The translations under genes were made by a program, and so were the position numbers. This document shows, in pieces, positions 42,358 to 51,996 of a DNA stretch of 64,000 nucleotides (positions are counted from its first letter, which is position 1; every line of letters begins with the position of its first letter). The stretch spans positions 248,001 to 312,000 of the forward strand of contig NZ_JAJQMN010000002.1 in NCBI RefSeq assembly GCF_028994775.1, read 5' to 3'. Source of the DNA: Promicromonospora iranensis (GTDB lineage: Bacteria > Actinomycetota > Actinomycetes > Actinomycetales > Cellulomonadaceae). The notes below the pieces were generated by a model. It was not told where the DNA came from. It did no database searches and was given only the letters and a program-made list of their open reading frames with translations.

Positions 42358-43449
42358 TCACCGCCACTGCGCACGCGCATACTGCGGCTGCATTCCCACC
42401 CCGGAGTCCACGGGCAGGGTCCCGATCTTCTCGCGCAGGATGTGCGCCGCTCGCAGCGGCCAGTAGGGGTCCCGCAGCGCCTCACGGCCGAGCATGACGG
42501 CGTCCGCAGAACCCTCCACGAGGATCTGCTCGGCCTGGGCCGGCTCGCTGATCAGCCCCACGGCGCTCACCGGCAGCCCGGAGACCTCCCGTACCCGGCG
42601 CGCGTACGGCACCTGGTAGCCCGGCCCGACGGCGATGGACGCCGGCGCCACGCCACCCGTGGACACATCGATCAGGTCCGCGCCGAGCGCGCTCAGGCGT
42701 CCGGCGACCGCCGCGACGTCGTCGACCCCGAGACCGTCGTCGCGCCAGTCGGTCCCGGACAGCCGCACCAGCACCGGCAGCTCGTCGGGCCACGCCGACC
42801 GCACCGCCGCGACCGTCTCCTCGACGAGGCGCGAGCGGCCGTCCGCGGACCCGCCGTACTCGTCCGTGCGGGAGTTCGCCAGCGGCGAAAGGAACTGATG
42901 GAGCAGGTACCCGTGCGCCGCGTGGACCTCGACGGTGTCGAACCCGGCCTCCCGTGCGCGGCGCGCCGCCGCGGCGAACTGCTCGGGAACGTCGGCGACA
43001 TGCGCGGCGGTCATCTCTGCCGGGGTGTCGTAGCCGGGGAAGGCCACGGGCGACGGGCCGAGGGTCGGCCACCCGCCGTCGGCCACCGGGACGGTGCCCT
43101 GCGCCGTGGACCACGGGCGGAAGGTCGACGCCTTGCGCCCCGCGTGCGCGAGCTGGATACCGATGCGCGCCCCGCGCTCGTGCACGAAGTCGACGATGCG
43201 CTTCCAGGCATCCGTCTGCTCGTCGTTCCAGATCCCCGTGTCCTGGGGCGAGATGCGCCCCTCCGGCACGACGGCGGTCGCCTCGGTCAGCACCAGCCCG
43301 AACCCGCCGACGGCCCGGGCACCCAGGTGCACCAGGTGCCAGTCGTTCGGCATCCCGTCCGACGCGGAGTACTCGCACATCGGCGACAGCCAGACCCGGT
43401 TGGGAACGGACAGCTCACGGAGGGTGATCGGTTCGAAGAGAAGGCTCAC
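42358..43449 (-). CDS. NADH:flavin oxidoreductase / old yellow enzyme (YqjM-like)
   Basis: This 363-residue FMN TIM-barrel ene-reductase reduces activated C=C bonds with NAD(P)H. The family blocks are VWLSPMCEYSASDG (Cys site that tunes FMN in YqjM-type enzymes), LTEATAVVPEGRIS, QLAHAGRKAS, EVHAAHGYLLHQFLSPLANS with the substrate-binding His pair, RTDEYGG, and the C-terminal FMN phosphate-binding ADAVMLGREALRDPYW. The GTG start at 43449 fits the family N-terminus (SLLFEPITLREL); an ATG at 43560 would add a 37-residue tail with no similarity. It diverges from acsA. Length is normal for the class. Confidence 0.92.
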   Translation of the reverse strand: MSLLFEPITLRELSVPNRVWLSPMCEYSASDGMPNDWHLVHLGARAVGGFGLVLTEATAVVPEGRISPQDTGIWNDEQTDAWKRIVDFVHERGARIGIQLAHAGRKASTFRPWSTAQGTVPVADGGWPTLGPSPVAFPGYDTPAEMTAAHVADVPEQFAAAARRAREAGFDTVEVHAAHGYLLHQFLSPLANSRTDEYGGSADGRSRLVEETVAAVRSAWPDELPVLVRLSGTDWRDDGLGVDDVAAVAGRLSALGADLIDVSTGGVAPASIAVGPGYQVPYARRVREVSGLPVSAVGLISEPAQAEQILVEGSADAVMLGREALRDPYWPLRAAHILREKIGTLPVDSGVGMQPQYARAQWR

Positions 43450-43654
43450 GCCGGGGCAACGTGGCCGGTGGCCGGGCCATTCCGAGGCAGGACTCCGTGC
43501 CCCCTGGGCCGATGTGCCGTGTCTCAGGGAGTGACCACGGATTGTGAGGGCTGTCACCATCCGGGACTACACTCACCGGGCAGAGAGAACGTCAAGGCAG
43601 CGCCAAGTATCTGCTCGAAAACGAAACGCGAAGACGCGCACCGGAGGTCACACC

Positions 43655-45685
43655 GTGACAGACACCAACCCGACGTCGGACCCGGCATCCGGCCCCAGCC
43701 TCGAGAACCTTCTGCACGAGTCCCGCAGCTTCCCGCCGAGCGAGGAGTTCGCGGCCCAGGCGAACGCGAAGGCCGACCTGTACGAGAAGGCGTCGGCGGA
43801 CCGCCTCGAGTTCTGGGCCGAGCAGGCCAGGGAGCTCCTGACCTGGAAGACCCCGTTCACCGAGACCCTCGACTGGAGCGGCGCCCCGGTCGCGCGCTGG
43901 TTCGCGGACGGCACGCTGAACGCCGCGTACAACGCCGTGGACCGCCACGTCGAGGCGGGCCACGGCGACCGGGTCGCCATCCACTTCGAGGGCGAGCCCG
44001 GCGACACGCGTACGGTCACGTACGCCGACCTGCAGCAGGAGGTGTCCCGCGCGGCGAACGCCCTGACCACCCTCGGTGTGCGGACCGGCGACCGCGTGGT
44101 CATCTACCTGCCGATGCTCGTGGAGTCCGTGGTGGCCATGCTGGCCTGCGCCCGCGTCGGCGCCGCGCACTCGGTGGTCTTCGGCGGGTTCTCCGCGGAC
44201 GCCCTGCGCAGCCGGATCGCCGACGCCGAGGCCACCCTGGTGATCACCGCTGACGGCGGGTACCGCCGTGGCGCGCCCTCGGCCCTCAAGCCGGCCGTCG
44301 ACGAGGCGCTCGCGCCCAAGGACGGCGCCGCCCCGACGTCGGTGCAGAAGGTGCTCGTCGTCCGGCGCACCGAGCAGGACGTCGAGTGGGTGGAGGGCCG
44401 CGACGTGTGGTGGCACGAGGCGCTGGCCGCCGAGTCCGACCAGCACGAGCCGGTCGCCGTCGAGGCCGAGCACCCGCTGTTCATCCTGTACACGAGCGGC
44501 ACCACCGGGAAGCCCAAGGGCATCCTGCACACCACCGGCGGCTACCTCACGCAGACCGCGTACACGCACAAGAACGTGTTCGACCTGAAGCCGGAGACCG
44601 ACGTCTACTGGTGCACCGCCGACGTCGGCTGGGTCACCGGCCACTCCTACGTGGTCTACGGCCCGCTCGTGAACGGTGCGACGCAGGTCCTGTACGAGGG
44701 CACACCCGACACCCCGCACCGCGGCCGCTGGTGGGAGCTCATCGAGAAGTACAAGGTCTCGATCCTCTACACCGCGCCGACCGCGATCCGCACCTGCATG
44801 AAGTGGGGCGACGACATCCCGGGCAAGTTCGACCTCTCCTCGCTGCGGGTCCTCGGTTCGGTGGGCGAGCCCATCAACCCGGAGGCGTGGATGTGGTACC
44901 GCCGCGTCATCGGCGGCGACCGGACCCCGATCGTCGACACGTGGTGGCAGACCGAGACCGGCGCGATCATGATCAGCCCCCTCCCGGGCGTCACCGCGGC
45001 CAAGCCCGGCTCGGCCCAGGTCCCCCTGCCCGGCATCGTCGCCACCGTCGTCGACGACGAGGCGAAGCCCGTGCCCGACGGTGGTGGCGGCTACCTCGTG
45101 CTCTCCGAGCCGTGGCCGTCCATGCTCCGCGGCATCTGGGGCGACCTCGAACGCTACAAGGACACGTACTGGTCGCGGTTCGAGAACCTGTACTTCGCCG
45201 GCGACGGTGCGAAGAAGGACGAGGACGGCGACATCTGGCTGCTGGGCCGCGTGGACGACGTCATGAACGTGTCCGGCCACCGCCTGTCGACCACGGAGAT
45301 CGAGTCGGCCCTCGTGTCGAACCCGATAGTGGCCGAGGCCGCCGTCGTCGGCGCGAACGACGAGACGACCGGCCAGGCCGTCGTCGCGTTCGTGATCCTG
45401 CGCGGCGAGCACGCGAACCGGGCGTCGACGCCGGAGGGCGCCGCCGAGGTGCAGAAGGCGCTGCGCGACCACGTGGGCAAGGAGATCGGCCCCATCGCCA
45501 AGCCCAAGAAGATCCTCGTCGTGCCCGAGCTGCCCAAGACCCGGTCCGGCAAGATCATGCGGCGCCTGCTGCGCGACGTCGCCGAGGACCGGGCGGTGGG
45601 CGATGCCACCACGCTCGCCGACTCCTCGGTGATGGACCTGATCACGGCGGGTCTGCAGGCTCCGGCGGCGACGTCGGAGGACTGA
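43655..45685 (+). CDS. acsA: Acetyl-CoA synthetase (AMP-forming)
   Basis: This 676-residue enzyme activates acetate to acetyl-CoA with ATP via acetyl-AMP. It has the P-loop-like [11 protein letters not shown] (about residue 280), WWQTETGA (about 430), [16 protein letters not shown] (A8 hinge, about 545) and the C-terminal [10 protein letters not shown] with the Lys used for acylation control (about 628). Length and order match Acs. The GTG start at 43655 has GGAGGT six bases upstream. A perfect 19-bp inverted repeat begins 13 bases after the stop and probably ends the transcript. It is divergent from the ene-reductase gene. Confidence 0.96.
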   Translation: MTDTNPTSDPASGPSLENLLHESRSFPPSEEFAAQANAKADLYEKASADRLEFWAEQARELLTWKTPFTETLDWSGAPVARWFADGTLNAAYNAVDRHVEAGHGDRVAIHFEGEPGDTRTVTYADLQQEVSRAANALTTLGVRTGDRVVIYLPMLVESVVAMLACARVGAAHSVVFGGFSADALRSRIADAEATLVITADGGYRRGAPSALKPAVDEALAPKDGAAPTSVQKVLVVRRTEQDVEWVEGRDVWWHEALAAESDQHEPVAVEAEHPLFILYTSGTTGKPKGILHTTGGYLTQTAYTHKNVFDLKPETDVYWCTADVGWVTGHSYVVYGPLVNGATQVLYEGTPDTPHRGRWWELIEKYKVSILYTAPTAIRTCMKWGDDIPGKFDLSSLRVLGSVGEPINPEAWMWYRRVIGGDRTPIVDTWWQTETGAIMISPLPGVTAAKPGSAQVPLPGIVATVVDDEAKPVPDGGGGYLVLSEPWPSMLRGIWGDLERYKDTYWSRFENLYFAGDGAKKDEDGDIWLLGRVDDVMNVSGHRLSTTEIESALVSNPIVAEAAVVGANDETTGQAVVAFVILRGEHANRASTPEGAAEVQKALRDHVGKEIGPIAKPKKILVVPELPKTRSGKIMRRLLRDVAEDRAVGDATTLADSSVMDLITAGLQAPAATSED

Positions 45686-45697
45686 CCGCGCTCCGCT

Positions 45698-45736
45698 GGT
45701 CGAGCCTGTCGAGACCCGGTCTCGACAGGCTCGACC
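45698..45736. repeat. Perfect 19-bp inverted repeat, reference copy of the dispersed family
   Basis: GGTCGAGCCTGTCGAGACC (45698-45716) is followed by one base and its exact complement (45718-45736). It lies between acsA and mshD and can fold as a terminator for acsA. Related copies occur at 7499-7548, 14761-14805 and, in part, 6428-6490 and 12790-12828. Confidence 0.9.
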
Positions 45737-45785
45737 CACGAGGGACGTGGTGCGACCAGTCCGACCGGCGCGAGAAGATGGGCAT

Positions 45786-46748
45786 ATGCGTATCGCTGCC
45801 CCCATCGAGATCGGCCCGCTCGACGCCGACGCCCAGCAGGCCGTCCGAGACCTGGCCGCGGCCGCCGAGTCGCACGACGGCGTGGCGCCGCTCTCCGAAC
45901 AGCCGCTGCTCCACCTGGGGACGGACGCGGAGTGGATCACGCACGTCGTTGCACACACCACGGCGGGCAGCACCATCGGCTACGTGCAGGTCGACCGCTC
46001 GGGCGAGACCGCGAGCGCCGAGCTGGTGATCCATCCGGAGCACCGCCGCAACGGGCACGGACGCATGCTCCTCAAGACCGCCGAGCGTGACGCGACGCTC
46101 CCGTCCCGCTCGGGCGAGCCCGGACAGCACGGCAAGCACCTGCGGGTCTGGGCGCACGGCGACCTCGAGCCGGCTCGCGAGTTCGCTCGGGCCGCGGGCC
46201 TGCGGCCGGTGCGCGAGCTCCTCTTCCTGGCCCGCCCCACAGCCGCGGCCGCCCCGGCCTCTCCGGCGACGCCGGAGCTCCCCGCGGCGCCCGCCGGCTA
46301 CCGGCTGCGCACGTTCCGCCCGGGAGCCGACGACGACGCCTGGCTCCTTGTGAACGCCCGCGCGTTCGCCACCCACCCGGAGCAGGGCCGGATGACCCTC
46401 GACGACCTTCGGGCGCGGCAGGCGGAGGAGTGGTTCGACCCGGAAGGTTTCTTCCTGCTCGTGCCGGAGGGCGCCACCGAGCCCGCGGCTTTCCTGTGGA
46501 CCAAGACGGAACCGGGCCAGCCGGACGGCGCCCGCGACGGCGAGATCTACGTGGTCGGCGTGGACCCGGCCCACCAGGGCAAGGGCCTGGGCCGCCTGAT
46601 GACCGACGTCGGCTTGGCGCACCTCGCCCGCACCGGCGCGACGCGCGCCGTGCTCTACGTGGAGGGCGACAACACGCCCGCTCGGGCGACGTACGAGCGG
46701 GCCGGGTTCACCCCTGCCGCCGTACACGTGCAGTATGCCCGCCCGTGA
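45786..46748 (+). CDS. mshD: Mycothiol synthase (tandem GNAT acetyltransferase)
   Basis: This 320-residue protein has two GNAT domains. The N-terminal one includes [21 protein letters not shown] (about 80), the C-terminal one [20 protein letters not shown] (about 258) and [21 protein letters not shown], which is diagnostic for MshD. It transfers acetyl from acetyl-CoA to Cys-GlcN-Ins, the last step of mycothiol synthesis. Its presence is strong evidence for an actinobacterial host. The ATG at 45786 is used; an earlier in-frame start (45747) is weak. An Ala/Pro linker joins the domains (about 158-175). It is followed by a 17-bp dyad and ppk. Confidence 0.93.
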   Translation: MRIAAPIEIGPLDADAQQAVRDLAAAAESHDGVAPLSEQPLLHLGTDAEWITHVVAHTTAGSTIGYVQVDRSGETASAELVIHPEHRRNGHGRMLLKTAERDATLPSRSGEPGQHGKHLRVWAHGDLEPAREFARAAGLRPVRELLFLARPTAAAAPASPATPELPAAPAGYRLRTFRPGADDDAWLLVNARAFATHPEQGRMTLDDLRARQAEEWFDPEGFFLLVPEGATEPAAFLWTKTEPGQPDGARDGEIYVVGVDPAHQGKGLGRLMTDVGLAHLARTGATRAVLYVEGDNTPARATYERAGFTPAAVHVQYARP

Positions 46749-46750
46749 CG

Positions 46751-46767
46751 AACGCTCTCCGAGAGCG
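46751..46767. promoter_or_regulatory. 17-bp perfect dyad before ppk
   Basis: ACGCTCTC and GAGAGCGT flank a single central base, 30 bases before the ppk start and 2 bases after the mshD stop. The short loop makes an RNA hairpin poor, so a dimeric regulator operator is more likely. Confidence 0.45.
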
Positions 46768-46796
46768 TCACCCACTGTGTACCGAACGGTGACACC

Positions 46797-49328
46797 ATGA
46801 ATGACATGAAGGACAGCGCTGGGCACACCTCCGCCAGGCCCCGGGACAAGAATGGTCGATTCATGAAGCAGAGCCCTCGCACGGTCAGCACGGAGAGCAT
46901 GAACGGAGCGCCGGACGGGCACCGGGACCGGCCGGGGAAGACGACCGACGGACTGGCGACGGCCGAGGTCGCGGAGAAGACCAAGCAGGCTGCCGCGCCG
47001 ACTCCGACGCCGACTCCGACGCCCGCTCCGACTCTCGCTCCGGCGCCGGGAGGCGCCTCGGCGGACGACATCATGGACCCGCACTCCCTGGACGCGAGCC
47101 TGGCCGCACACATCGCGGAGCACATCGCGGAGAGCCCGGAAGGGACCAGCCTGCTGGAGCCGGTGCTCGGTGGGCCGCTGCCGGTCGACCGGTTCGCGGA
47201 CCGCGAGCTGAGCTGGCTCGCGTTCAACAAGCGAGTGCTGGAGCTCGCGGAGGACCCGCGCATACCGCTGCTGGAGCGTGTCCGCTTCCTGGCCATCTTC
47301 GCGTCGAACCTGGACGAGTTCTTCATGGTGCGCGTAGCCGGCCTGAAGCGCCGCATCGCGACCGGAATCGCGGTCACGAGCGCGTCGGGGCTCAGCCCGC
47401 GTCAGGCGCTCTCGCGGATCTCGGAGGAGGCGCACTCGCTCATGGAGCGGCACGCGCGCGTCTTCGAGGACGAGGTGCAGCCCGCGCTGGCCGGTGAGGG
47501 CATCACGCTGGTGCACTGGGGCGAGCTGGACACCAAGGAGCAGGAGCGGCTGCACAAGTTCTTCCGCAAGCAGATCTTCCCGGTGCTCACCCCGCTCGCC
47601 GTCGACCCTGCCCACCCGTTCCCGTACATCTCGGGACTCTCGCTCAACCTCGCGGTCGTCGTCGCGAACCCGGCGACGGGCAAGGAGCACTTCGCGCGCG
47701 TCAAGGTGCCGCCGCTGCTGCCGCGCTTCATCGCCGTGGACGCGTCGGGCAAGCCACGACGCCCCGGCACCAAGAAGGCCGACCCGCAGCGCGGTCCGCT
47801 CTCGTTCGTGCCGCTCGAGGAGGTCATCGCCCAGCACCTCGACTACCTGTTCCCCGGTATGGAGGTGCGGGAGAACCACACGTTCCGCGTCACCCGCAAC
47901 GAGGACGTGGACGTCGAGGAGGACGACGCCGAGAACCTGCTCCAGGCCATGGAGAAGGAGCTGCTCCGGCGCCGGTTCGGACCGCCGGTGCGCCTGGAGA
48001 TCGCCAAGGACATCAGCCCGCGCATCCGCGACCTGATCGTCCGCGAGCTGGGGGTCAAGGACGAGGAGGTCTACGAGCTGCCCGCCCTGCTGGACCTCAC
48101 GGGCCTCAACCTCATCGCCGACCTCGACCTGACATCGCTGCACTACCCGCCGTTCGTGCCGTCCACGCACCGCCACCTCGCGGAGGTGGAGAGCTCCAAG
48201 CCGACCGACGTGTTCGCCGCGATCCGCCGCCGGGACATCCTGCTGCACCATCCGTACGACAGCTTCTCGACGAGCGTGCAGACGTTCCTCGAGCAGGCCG
48301 CGGCGGACCCGCACGTGCTGGCGATCAAGCAGACGCTGTACCGGACGTCGGGCGACTCGCCCATCGTGGACGCGCTGATCGACGCCGCCGAGGCCGGCAA
48401 GCAGGTACTGGCCTTGGTCGAGATCAAGGCCCGGTTCGACGAAGAGGCCAACATCTCCTGGGCACGCAAGCTCGAGGAGGCGGGCGTGCACGTGGTCTAC
48501 GGGATCGTGGGCCTCAAGACGCACTGCAAGCTGTCGCTCGTCGTGCGCCAGGAGCCCGACGGCTCGCTCCTGCGCTACTGCCACGTCGGCACGGGCAACT
48601 ACCACCCCAAGACGGCACGCCTGTACACCGACCACGGCCTGCTGACCTGCAACTCCGACGTCGGCCAGGACCTGACCCGGCTGTTCAACCAGCTCTCCGG
48701 GTACGCCCCCAAGTCGACGTTCCACCGGCTCCTCGTGGCGCCCCGCGCCGTGCGCTCGGGCCTGGTCGAGCGCATCGAGCGCGAGGCCAACGCGGCTCGT
48801 GCCGGCCACGAGGCGTGGGTCAAGATGAAGATCAACTCGGTGGTCGACGAGACGGTGATCGACGCCCTGTACCGGGCCTCACAGGCCGGGGTGCAGGTCG
48901 ACCTGGTGGTGCGTGGCATCTGCGCGGTCCGCGTGGGCGTCCCGGGTCTGAGCGAGAACATCCGTGTCCGCTCGATCCTCGGCCGGTTCCTGGAGCACTC
49001 GCGCATCTTCGCGTTCGCCAACTCGGCTGGCCCGGCCCTCGCCGAAGGTCCGGAGTCCGGCCCCGAGGTGTTCATCGGCTCGGCCGACCTGATGCACCGC
49101 AACCTCGACCGCCGGGTCGAGACGCTCATCCGGATCTCCGACCCGCAGCACGTGGGCGAGCTGATCGGCCTGCTGGACGAGTCGATGGCCGACACGACGG
49201 CGTCATGGCACCTCATGCCCGACGGCAGCTGGGAGCGTCCGACCCCGGCCGCGGAGAGCAACGGCCTCCGTGACCTGCAGGCGGTCCTCATCCAGCGGCA
49301 GCGCCGTCGGCTCGAGCCCGTCCGGTGA
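46797..49328 (+). CDS. ppk: Polyphosphate kinase PPK1
   Basis: This 843-residue enzyme makes and degrades polyphosphate from ATP. The core begins about residue 125 ([20 protein letters not shown]) and includes [13 protein letters not shown], the catalytic His regions [10 protein letters not shown] (about 574) and [19 protein letters not shown] (about 593), and [15 protein letters not shown] near the C-terminus. The N-terminal ~120 residues are an extension with a [11 protein letters not shown] run and no homology I recognise; E. coli PPK lacks it. A start further in (for example Met at about 93) cannot be excluded. Its stop overlaps the Nudix gene as GTGA, so the two are co-translated. The downstream DUF47-pit genes make a phosphate theme. 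Confidence 0.94.
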   Translation: MNDMKDSAGHTSARPRDKNGRFMKQSPRTVSTESMNGAPDGHRDRPGKTTDGLATAEVAEKTKQAAAPTPTPTPTPAPTLAPAPGGASADDIMDPHSLDASLAAHIAEHIAESPEGTSLLEPVLGGPLPVDRFADRELSWLAFNKRVLELAEDPRIPLLERVRFLAIFASNLDEFFMVRVAGLKRRIATGIAVTSASGLSPRQALSRISEEAHSLMERHARVFEDEVQPALAGEGITLVHWGELDTKEQERLHKFFRKQIFPVLTPLAVDPAHPFPYISGLSLNLAVVVANPATGKEHFARVKVPPLLPRFIAVDASGKPRRPGTKKADPQRGPLSFVPLEEVIAQHLDYLFPGMEVRENHTFRVTRNEDVDVEEDDAENLLQAMEKELLRRRFGPPVRLEIAKDISPRIRDLIVRELGVKDEEVYELPALLDLTGLNLIADLDLTSLHYPPFVPSTHRHLAEVESSKPTDVFAAIRRRDILLHHPYDSFSTSVQTFLEQAAADPHVLAIKQTLYRTSGDSPIVDALIDAAEAGKQVLALVEIKARFDEEANISWARKLEEAGVHVVYGIVGLKTHCKLSLVVRQEPDGSLLRYCHVGTGNYHPKTARLYTDHGLLTCNSDVGQDLTRLFNQLSGYAPKSTFHRLLVAPRAVRSGLVERIEREANAARAGHEAWVKMKINSVVDETVIDALYRASQAGVQVDLVVRGICAVRVGVPGLSENIRVRSILGRFLEHSRIFAFANSAGPALAEGPESGPEVFIGSADLMHRNLDRRVETLIRISDPQHVGELIGLLDESMADTTASWHLMPDGSWERPTPAAESNGLRDLQAVLIQRQRRRLEPVR

Positions 49329-50359
49329 CCGGCCGGCGGTCGGTGGTGGGCACAGGTCCGACGGCGACGGCCTCCCCCACCGCGGGTATGCAGACCCCGG
49401 TCATCATGACCGCCGGGGGGCTCGTGTGGCGCCGTCGTGGCGGCGCGCTCCAGGTCCAGCTGGTGCACCGTCCACGGTACGACGACTGGTCGTGGCCCAA
49501 GGGCAAGCTCGAGATCGGGGAGTCCTTCCAGGGCGCCGCGATCCGCGAGGTCGGTGAGGAGACGGGCAAGGAGATCGTGCTGGGCAGGCCCCTGCCGGGT
49601 CTCCAGTACCTGACCCCCGACGGCACGGTGAAGCGCGTGCACTACTGGGCGGCGCGCCGTGCCCGCAAGGGGCACGACAGCGCGTCGCTCACGGCACGTG
49701 CGCCCGTGGCGCCGGTCGACCGCGACGAGGTCGACCGGACCGAGTGGTTCGACGTGGACGAGGCCGAGCACCGCCTGACCAGGACATCCGACCGGGGACC
49801 CCTGAACGCCCTGGTGGCCGCCGAGGCCGAGGGCGTGCTCGAGACCCGGACGCTCGTCATCGCACGACATGGCCGGGCCGTCCCGCGCACCGGGTGGCAC
49901 GGCTCGGAGCGGGACCGCCCGCTCACCCCGCTCGGGCACGGACAGGCGGCCGCCCTGGTCCCGGTGCTGGCGGCCTACGGCGTCGAGCACGTGATCAGCT
50001 CACGGTGGGAGCGCTGCGCGACCACGATCGACCCGTACGTGCATGCCGCGGGCCTGCGCCCGAGCTACAGCGAGTACCTCACCGAGGCACAGCACGAGCG
50101 GTCGCCGTCGCGCGTCGCCGCGACGGTGCGTGACCTCCTGGAGGAGACCACCGAGTCCTCGGTGATCTGCACCCACCGCCCGGTCCTGCCGACGGTGCTG
50201 GACGTGCTGGGCCAGCACGCGTCGCGCGCGGTCGCGGAGGGTCTGCCCTCCACCGACCCGTTCCTCGAGCCGGGCGAGGCGCTGGTGGCGCACGTCGCCG
50301 ACACCACCTCAGGACCGCGGGTGGTGGCGACCGAGAAGGTCTGCCCCCCGGTCTGGTGA
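49325..50359 (+). CDS. mutT1: Nudix hydrolase fused to a histidine phosphatase (MutT1-like)
   Basis: This 344-residue two-domain protein has an N-terminal Nudix box [20 protein letters not shown] (about 59-78) and a C-terminal phosphoglycerate-mutase-type domain beginning [15 protein letters not shown] (RHG, about 177), with ICTHRPVLP as the second His. In mycobacteria MutT1 has this architecture and clears 8-oxo-dGTP and diadenosine polyphosphates. Co-translation with ppk suggests a joint role in nucleotide/polyphosphate housekeeping, which is inference. The GTG start overlaps the ppk stop. A Met at about residue 22 is an alternative start. Confidence 0.9.
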   Translation: MTGRRSVVGTGPTATASPTAGMQTPVIMTAGGLVWRRRGGALQVQLVHRPRYDDWSWPKGKLEIGESFQGAAIREVGEETGKEIVLGRPLPGLQYLTPDGTVKRVHYWAARRARKGHDSASLTARAPVAPVDRDEVDRTEWFDVDEAEHRLTRTSDRGPLNALVAAEAEGVLETRTLVIARHGRAVPRTGWHGSERDRPLTPLGHGQAAALVPVLAAYGVEHVISSRWERCATTIDPYVHAAGLRPSYSEYLTEAQHERSPSRVAATVRDLLEETTESSVICTHRPVLPTVLDVLGQHASRAVAEGLPSTDPFLEPGEALVAHVADTTSGPRVVATEKVCPPVW

Positions 50360-50405
50360 CGACCGTGGTGGACACAAGCCCGACTTCAGCGCACTATCGG
50401 ACACC

Positions 50406-51041
50406 ATGAGCAGCGACCAACGACCGCCCAGACGGCCGGCCATGCTGGACCCCCGGGACGCCGAGGCGCTTCCCGGCGAGGTGGACCCCGCGCTGCGCGA
50501 CGAGGTGGCGCACGCCACGGCACGAGCCCTCGTGGACCGGGCCCGCACGACCGAGGACCCGGCGGTCGTGGAACGGCTCATCCACCTGGTGGAGAACGAG
50601 GGCCTCGACACGGTGGCGGGCCTGTGGGCGGACGCCGCCGCCGTGTCCCTTCCCGGCGCGCTCTGGCGGCTCTACGTGCTGCGCGAGTGGGTACGCCGGG
50701 ACATGGCTACCGTCATGCTCCGGTATCGGCTCGGTGTGGAAGCCGCACCGGTCCAGGAGGCCGTGGCGGGTGTCCCGAGCCCTCCGGAGCCCGGTGACCT
50801 GCGGATCCTCGCCGACGCCGTCCTGTCGGGCGTCTTCACCGGTGACCTCGGCGTCGCCCTCGAACGGGCCGGCGCGTTCTGCCGCATCCTGTCGACCGGA
50901 GCCGCGTTCGACGCGGACTCCCGCGAGGTCGCCGATCCCACCGGCGCCACCCGGATGACCCGCAGCGCCAGCTCCCTGCTGCGTACCGCGGAAGAGCTGG
51001 AACGAGCCGGAGGCCTGTGGCGGAACGGCTCGCTCGAGTAG
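50406..51041 (+). CDS. Hypothetical actinobacterial protein
   Basis: This 211-residue soluble protein I do not recognise. It is rich in Ala, Arg and Glu and mostly helical, with blocks ERLIHLVENEGLDTVAGLWAD, LPGALWRLYVLREWVRRD and LERAGAFCRILSTGAAFD. It has no signal peptide, membrane segment or known catalytic motif. The ATG at 50406 lies 46 bases after the Nudix gene. Codon use is like its neighbours, so it is likely a real gene. It is followed by the longest gene-free gap of this block. Confidence 0.7.
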   Translation: MSSDQRPPRRPAMLDPRDAEALPGEVDPALRDEVAHATARALVDRARTTEDPAVVERLIHLVENEGLDTVAGLWADAAAVSLPGALWRLYVLREWVRRDMATVMLRYRLGVEAAPVQEAVAGVPSPPEPGDLRILADAVLSGVFTGDLGVALERAGAFCRILSTGAAFDADSREVADPTGATRMTRSASSLLRTAEELERAGGLWRNGSLE

Positions 51042-51278
51042 GCCGCCACCCTGTCAAGCGGGCGGTACGCACGGACACTGTGACGTCCGACCCCCTTGGC
51101 AGATCCGCACACGCCATTAGGATGGTGCAGGCGACGCCGGGCTGCGGAAGCCCCGGGCTCCACCTCAAGCCGCTACGAGCGGCCCCGCGCCGAGAGGCGC
51201 TCCCGGTTCGGCGTCGCTCCAAACTCCCTTTTCTGGTCGACAACGTGGTCGGCGGAACTCTGCTCACGCTCCCGTGCC

Positions 51279-51342
51279 GTTTGTCACGGGTTACCAAAGC
51301 GCAACCTTGCAAATTGGCGATAGTCGGCAACAGCTCTACGCT
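51279..51342 (+). promoter_or_regulatory. Predicted promoter, with possible Pho box, for the DUF47-pit operon
   Basis: The 336-base gap 51042-51377 holds one convincing signal: TTGGCG (51314-51319), 17-base spacer, TACGCT (51337-51342). Just upstream GTTTGTC and GTTACCA start 11 bases apart at 51279 and 51290, a loose match to the PhoP direct-repeat pattern of actinobacteria. Nothing else recognisable was found in the gap. Confidence 0.45.
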
Positions 51343-51377
51343 GAGCCTGTTCCAGAGCCCTTAGAACGGGAGCCCTC

Positions 51378-51995
51378 GTGCGCCTTACTCCGCGCGACAC
51401 CAAGTACTTCGACCTGCTCGCCGCGCTCGCCCAGCACCTCGTCCGGGGCTCGTCCCTGTTGGCGGAGCTGCTCGGTGCGGACCGGGCGGGGCGAGAGAAG
51501 CTCGCCGAAGAGATGCACGAGGTGGAGCATCTCGCGGACGACGCCACGCACTCGATCATGCGCCGCCTCAACCAGACCTTCGTCACGCCGTTCGACCGCG
51601 AGGACATCTCTGGTCTCGCCTCGGCGCTGGACGACTGCATGGACGAGATGGACGAGGCCGCCGACCTCATCGTCCTCTACAAGGTCGACGCTCTGCCCGA
51701 CCGCGTGTCGGAGCAGGTCCAGGTGCTGCAGCGCTGTGCGGAGCTGACGGCGGAGGCCATGCCCCGCCTGCGCTCGATGGACAAGCTCGCCGACTACTGG
51801 GTCGAGGTGAACCGGCTCGAGAACCAGGCGGACAAGCTGCACCGCAAGCTCCTCGCCCAGCTCTTCGACGACCTGGCCGGCGACCCCGTCCTGCTCATGA
51901 AGCTGAAGGAGATCGTGGAAGTCCTCGAGAACGCCGCGGACAGCTTCGAGAAGGTCGCGAACATGGTCGAGACCATCGCTCTCAAGGAGTCCTGA
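51378..51995 (+). CDS. DUF47 / PhoU-like phosphate transport regulator
   Basis: This 205-residue all-helical protein has the PhoU-like DUF47 pattern: LAALAQHLVRGSSLLAELL, EEMHEVEHLADDATHSIMRRLNQTFVTPFDREDIS (the metal-binding E/D-rich helix) and EVEVLENAADSFEKVAN near the end (LKEIVEVLENAAD). Members accompany Pit-type transporters and are thought to control phosphate flux. The GTG start has an acceptable GGGAG site. It precedes pit by one base, giving an operon. Confidence 0.9.
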   Translation: MRLTPRDTKYFDLLAALAQHLVRGSSLLAELLGADRAGREKLAEEMHEVEHLADDATHSIMRRLNQTFVTPFDREDISGLASALDDCMDEMDEAADLIVLYKVDALPDRVSEQVQVLQRCAELTAEAMPRLRSMDKLADYWVEVNRLENQADKLHRKLLAQLFDDLAGDPVLLMKLKEIVEVLENAADSFEKVANMVETIALKES

Positions 51996-51996
51996 G

